The notes under the pieces: model-generated
Seen by the model: the letters and a program-made list of their open reading frames with translations, nothing else
Database searches by the model: none
Told to the model about the DNA's origin: nothing
Shown: positions 60,973-64,000 of the stretch, piece by piece
Numbering within the stretch: the stretch's first letter is position 1
Layout: every line of letters begins with the position of its first letter
Made by a program: the position numbers and the translations under genes
Assembly (NCBI RefSeq): GCF_008065135.1
Contig: NZ_CP042914.1
Coordinates: forward strand, 7,173,404-7,237,403
Reading direction: 5' to 3'
Source of the DNA: Roseimaritima ulvae
GTDB lineage: Bacteria; Planctomycetota; Planctomycetia; Pirellulales; Pirellulaceae
Length of the DNA: 64,000 nt

Positions 60973-63135
60973 ATGACGCGAATTGTTCGAGCGTTAGGCT
61001 CACTTGCCACCTTCATCTGCATTGTCTTTACCGCCTGCAATTGCAGCGATGGCAATGATCTTTGGGGATCACACGTCGAAGTGGAGGGCGCAGCGGGAGA
61101 CGATAGCGAACGCGGCCAAATGAATTTCTTTGTGCCGATCTTTCAACACCAGAACAGTCTCGCCTTTGCCGACTTCCGCGCATCGTTCGACGATAACGCA
61201 GAGAGCGAAGGCAACTGGGGGCTCGCCTATCGGACGGTCGTGGACAACTCATTGATCTTCGGGATCAACGGCTACTTTGATTATCGCAACACCCGTTTCG
61301 ACAACAAGTTTTCACAAGGCGGCTTTGGGCTCGAAACGCTTACCAAGAATCGCGGTGCTCGGTTCAACGCCTACTTTCCCGAGGACGGCCTACAAGCGGC
61401 CGGTGCGGGTAGCGGCACGCCGGTGGCGGTGTTGGTGAACGACAATATTTTCATCGCGGGCGCCGGCTCAAACGAGGCGGCGTTTCGCGGCTTCGATGCC
61501 GATGTCGAGCAGCTTCTGTGGTACCGCGATCGAAGTGGCAACTCGCGGTCGGGCTGGTCCGTATCAGGAAATTCGGCCCCGGCGTCGGAGCTTTGGGCAT
61601 CCGCCGGTATGTATCACTTTGCGGCGACGGAATCCGGTTTTGACGACATCACCGGCCCGCGACTCCGCACCGAACTGCGTCTTTTTGATGTGCCCTATTT
61701 AGGCAATGATTCACGGGTTGTCGTCGCCGGACAGTACCAATACGACGACGTTCGCGGCTCTCAGGGCAGTGGGATGCTGGCCGTCCGGATCCCCCTCGGA
61801 AATAAACAGCGGCGGAAACGCAGCCGACTGAACTGGCTGGCCCGACGCATGGTCGACACGATTCGTCGCGATCCGCAAATCGTGACCGACACCAGCGGTT
61901 CGGACGGTATGGAACGTGCGATCAACGCGGAGTCGGGCCAGCCGATCGAAGGAGCCGTGGTTATCGACGCGAACACCGTGAACCCTGGCGATGTCATCGA
62001 AAACGCTGGCGAAGGTGCCGTCATCATCGTCGACGGTTCCGCAGGAACGGTCACCGTGCCGAAATGGGACGGGATGTCTGTTTTAGGAACCGAGGTGAGT
62101 AGCGGGCAAACGATCGTCGGTGGAGGCAGCGTGTTGCCACTCCGGGGTGCCTCATCTGGGGTCCTGGTTGCCTACAACACACCCGGGTCGCGTCCCCTGA
62201 TCAATGGCACGTTCAGCGGGAACGGGATTCGCGACTTTCAGATCCGGGGCGTCGACTTGTCGGTCACCGATGACTCGTTCGGGCCGATCTTCTTACCGAA
62301 CTCGGAGTTGCTGCTTGATGATGTCAACCTGACATATACCGCGACTTCCATCTCCAGCAATGGAGCCGTTGCGGTCTTTGGTTCGTCATTCGGTGGCTCA
62401 ACGCCGCAACCGACCGAACTCATCATTCGCAATTCACGCGTCGAAGCGATTGGCATCCAAGCGAATGCCATCGACTTTAGCGGAGGAACAATCGACATCA
62501 GCGACTCACAACTGATCTCAAGTGGAGGAGGATTATTCCCGGGAGCCGCTTTGTTCCTTCGCTCCGAGTACGACGCGACGGTACGCAATACAACATTGAC
62601 CGCAGATTCCGGCGCCCTTCGCTTTTCAACCAGTGGCGGGCTCACGACGGAACCTTCACGCCTACGATTTTTCGGCGGATCGATCGACGGCGGGGCGGGA
62701 ACAGGAGTCAACGGCCTGACCATCGGCAATGCCAGTTCGCGAGCCTTGGTTCTCTTCGACGGAACCACGATCACCAGCGGCCAGCAGTCGATCTGGCTGT
62801 ACGACTCCGACGGCGGCGGCACGGTGTTCCAAGGCACGATGGACGTGACGGTCCGCAATTCAAATCTCACCGCCGGAGCCGGGTTTGCGGAGATCGATGT
62901 GTTCAGCGATTCGTTCCTTCCCGGTGTGTTTAACCTCGACATCGCCAACAACACACTCGATGGCGGAAACGGTTCGATCCACCTGGAAGATGAAACAGCC
63001 GGCAACATTCGGGTATTCCAGAGTGCCCCGGGCAGCGGAGCCGACGGCCTCGATGCGCTCAACGGGATTCCAACCGGCAACGTCACCACTTCCGGCGGCA
63101 TCTTGTTTGATCAGCCAGCTCCGACGCTACCGTAA
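60973..63135 (+). CDS. Inverse-autotransporter-like beta-barrel protein with C-terminal beta-helix
   Basis: A 720-residue outer-membrane-type protein. The signal peptide (RALGSLATFICIVFTACN) is followed by a barrel-like region (about 45-275) with alternating strands: GQMNFFVPIFQHQNSLAFAD, WGLAYRTVVDNSLIFGINGY, FDYRNTRFDNKFSQGGFGLE and ELWASAGMYHF, the pattern of the intimin/invasin inverse autotransporter domain. After about residue 290 there is a right-handed beta-helix-like passenger with repeated short turns (ELIIRNSRVEAIGIQANAID, GLTIGNASSRALVLFDGTTI, VRNSNLTAGAGFAEIDVFSD). In planctomycetes it would lie in the outer membrane with the passenger outside. No LysM or Ig-like domains are seen. 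ATG at 60973 is set by the signal. Confidence 0.82.
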   Translation: MTRIVRALGSLATFICIVFTACNCSDGNDLWGSHVEVEGAAGDDSERGQMNFFVPIFQHQNSLAFADFRASFDDNAESEGNWGLAYRTVVDNSLIFGINGYFDYRNTRFDNKFSQGGFGLETLTKNRGARFNAYFPEDGLQAAGAGSGTPVAVLVNDNIFIAGAGSNEAAFRGFDADVEQLLWYRDRSGNSRSGWSVSGNSAPASELWASAGMYHFAATESGFDDITGPRLRTELRLFDVPYLGNDSRVVVAGQYQYDDVRGSQGSGMLAVRIPLGNKQRRKRSRLNWLARRMVDTIRRDPQIVTDTSGSDGMERAINAESGQPIEGAVVIDANTVNPGDVIENAGEGAVIIVDGSAGTVTVPKWDGMSVLGTEVSSGQTIVGGGSVLPLRGASSGVLVAYNTPGSRPLINGTFSGNGIRDFQIRGVDLSVTDDSFGPIFLPNSELLLDDVNLTYTATSISSNGAVAVFGSSFGGSTPQPTELIIRNSRVEAIGIQANAIDFSGGTIDISDSQLISSGGGLFPGAALFLRSEYDATVRNTTLTADSGALRFSTSGGLTTEPSRLRFFGGSIDGGAGTGVNGLTIGNASSRALVLFDGTTITSGQQSIWLYDSDGGGTVFQGTMDVTVRNSNLTAGAGFAEIDVFSDSFLPGVFNLDIANNTLDGGNGSIHLEDETAGNIRVFQSAPGSGADGLDALNGIPTGNVTTSGGILFDQPAPTLP

Positions 63136-63510
63136 GTGTCATCAGCATCGGCATCGGCGTCGGCAAATCCATTGGCAGGTCGTTCGCGAGCGTGAGGCTA
63201 AATCGGCCAGAGGCGTTTTTAGCGTCTCCCCCTGTCGCCGGATCAAATTCTGCGTTGAATCAGCGCTCGTCCTGGGAAGCAAGTAACCGTTCAGTCCCTG
63301 CGGTTCCGCTTTGGGGCCGCAGTAACTGTCCCCGCGTCCGTGACGGTCCCCGCGCGTCCGTTCAACGGGAAATCGCAGGACGGCGCGCGGCTTGGGGCTC
63401 ACGACCAGGGGTGGCGTGTTGAAAACCGCTGGGCAATGCTGTGGATCGAACCAACACAATCGACCGTAACGCAAGCTCGCGCACGCATCACGCCTGCCCA
63501 TTCCGACTTT
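63136..63510. other. Non-coding gap
   Basis: 375 bases after the beta-barrel gene. It starts with a short GCATCGGC-type run (63140-63164) and is otherwise without recognisable genes, terminators or repeats. Confidence 0.5.
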
Positions 63511-64000
63511 TCAGACAAGCCCTCGCACCAAAGCTGCCGTTACCAACAAGCACACGATCGCACCGGAGATGCTGATCACTCGCAAGCCTTTTGCGTTTTT
63601 AGCTCCTACCATTCTAAGTAGCGCTTGCCCCGCAACGGAGTCTTCGACTTCTCGGCCAACAAAAGCCAATCTTAAACATATTCCGGCCATCCCCGTCGGA
63701 AAACCGGTTAAGACACCGGCATACAGTGCAACCAAAAGTTCACCCCACACGTTTTCATTTCCGTTTCGCGGAAACCGCTGGACAAAGCAGTTGACCGTCA
63801 CTGGCGCTGCGGACAACAGAAACATCGCCCCACCGGCAATCAATGAGTTTCGCCAAACCAAACGAACCCCTTCGACCGACGCACCCACAGTTTTGTTTAG
63901 TTTGGCCTCTAAACTGGAAGCGATCTCGAGCTCTGATCGTGCGATCCAGTGTTCAGCAGTTCCCAGGCGTTTGTTGCAAGCGCGGAACACGTAGAGTGGG
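63511..64000 (-). CDS. Hypothetical membrane protein, 5' end possibly outside window
   Basis: At least 159 residues. The frame stays open to the right edge and the only starts are a GTG at 63990 or something beyond 64000. A charged N-terminal part (RSELEIASSLEAKLNKTVGA) is followed by three hydrophobic helices: NSLIAGGAMFLLSAAPVTVN, LLVALYAGVLTGFPTGMAGI and VISISGAIVCLLVTAALVRG. No family is recognised. Coding is supported by helix pattern only. Confidence 0.5.
   Translation of the reverse strand, partial: PLYVFRACNKRLGTAEHWIARSELEIASSLEAKLNKTVGASVEGVRLVWRNSLIAGGAMFLLSAAPVTVNCFVQRFPRNGNENVWGELLVALYAGVLTGFPTGMAGICLRLAFVGREVEDSVAGQALLRMVGAKNAKGLRVISISGAIVCLLVTAALVRGLV

Noticed and set aside
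62238-63101. 287-codon minus-strand frame opposite the beta-helix region
   Set aside because: Shadow frame; Pro/Ser-rich composition and no family match, while the + strand has a coherent protein.

Overview
The window looks like chromosomal DNA from a planctomycete of the Pirellulaceae (Rhodopirellula/Roseimaritima type). The evidence is moderately high GC, two DUF1559 proteins with prepilin-type N-termini next to small lipoproteins, several type I sulfatases, a Tat-exported Gfo/Idh oxidoreductase, a zinc-ribbon Ser/Thr kinase, a DUF1080 remnant, and dispersed inverted repeats whose arms can be read as GRVERQRGEG- or GRVARNERGG-like peptides. No rRNA, tRNA, CRISPR array, transposase, prophage or replication origin was seen.

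Bases 1-13910, all on the + strand, form a carbon-reserve and energy block: phosphoketolase (cut by the left edge), a LOG-family protein, a membrane Ser/Thr kinase fused to a full-length UrtA-type urea/amide-binding domain, glycogen debranching enzyme, acetate kinase, glycogen phosphorylase, polyphosphate kinase 2 and a GltS-type glutamate carrier. Glycogen is opened by GlgP and GlgX, hexose phosphate can be split by phosphoketolase to acetyl-phosphate, and AckA makes ATP from it. The kinase sits 12 bases before glgX and is the most interesting object in the window.

Bases 13979-20357 hold a 209-base inverted repeat, an exported amidohydrolase, a disulfide oxidoreductase with an altered C-terminal active site, a CAP-domain protein, and a run of small or medium membrane proteins (Pmp3/YqaE, AI-2E family, DedA, MgtC). 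Bases 20475-26066 are a compact caa3-type cytochrome oxidase operon (coxB, a fused subunit I+III gene, a small membrane protein, ctaG, a three-haem cytochrome c) with start/stop overlaps.

Bases 26082-39326 are mixed metabolism and envelope genes: SDR, DUF1206, CDP-alcohol phosphatidyltransferase, a DUF11 surface protein with a Lys/Gln-rich repeat, a sulfatase, a quinone-oxidoreductase-like MDR, two Gfo/Idh/MocA oxidoreductases, an LLM flavin monooxygenase and an MFS carrier. Three copies of an inverted-repeat family lie here and a fourth lies before ppk2; one truncated copy ends 8 bases before the MFS start codon.

Bases 39427-54590 are accessory in character. They hold two DUF1559/lipoprotein pairs that flank a purple-acid-phosphatase-like enzyme and an HTTM membrane protein, then a peroxiredoxin, a six-BON-domain protein, a cupin, a sulfatase, and three decayed genes (renalase-like oxidoreductase, sulfatase, DUF1080 protein). 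Bases 54716-64000 carry a 1390-residue receptor-like kinase, another sulfatase, an inverse-autotransporter-like beta-barrel/beta-helix protein and a partial membrane protein at the right edge.
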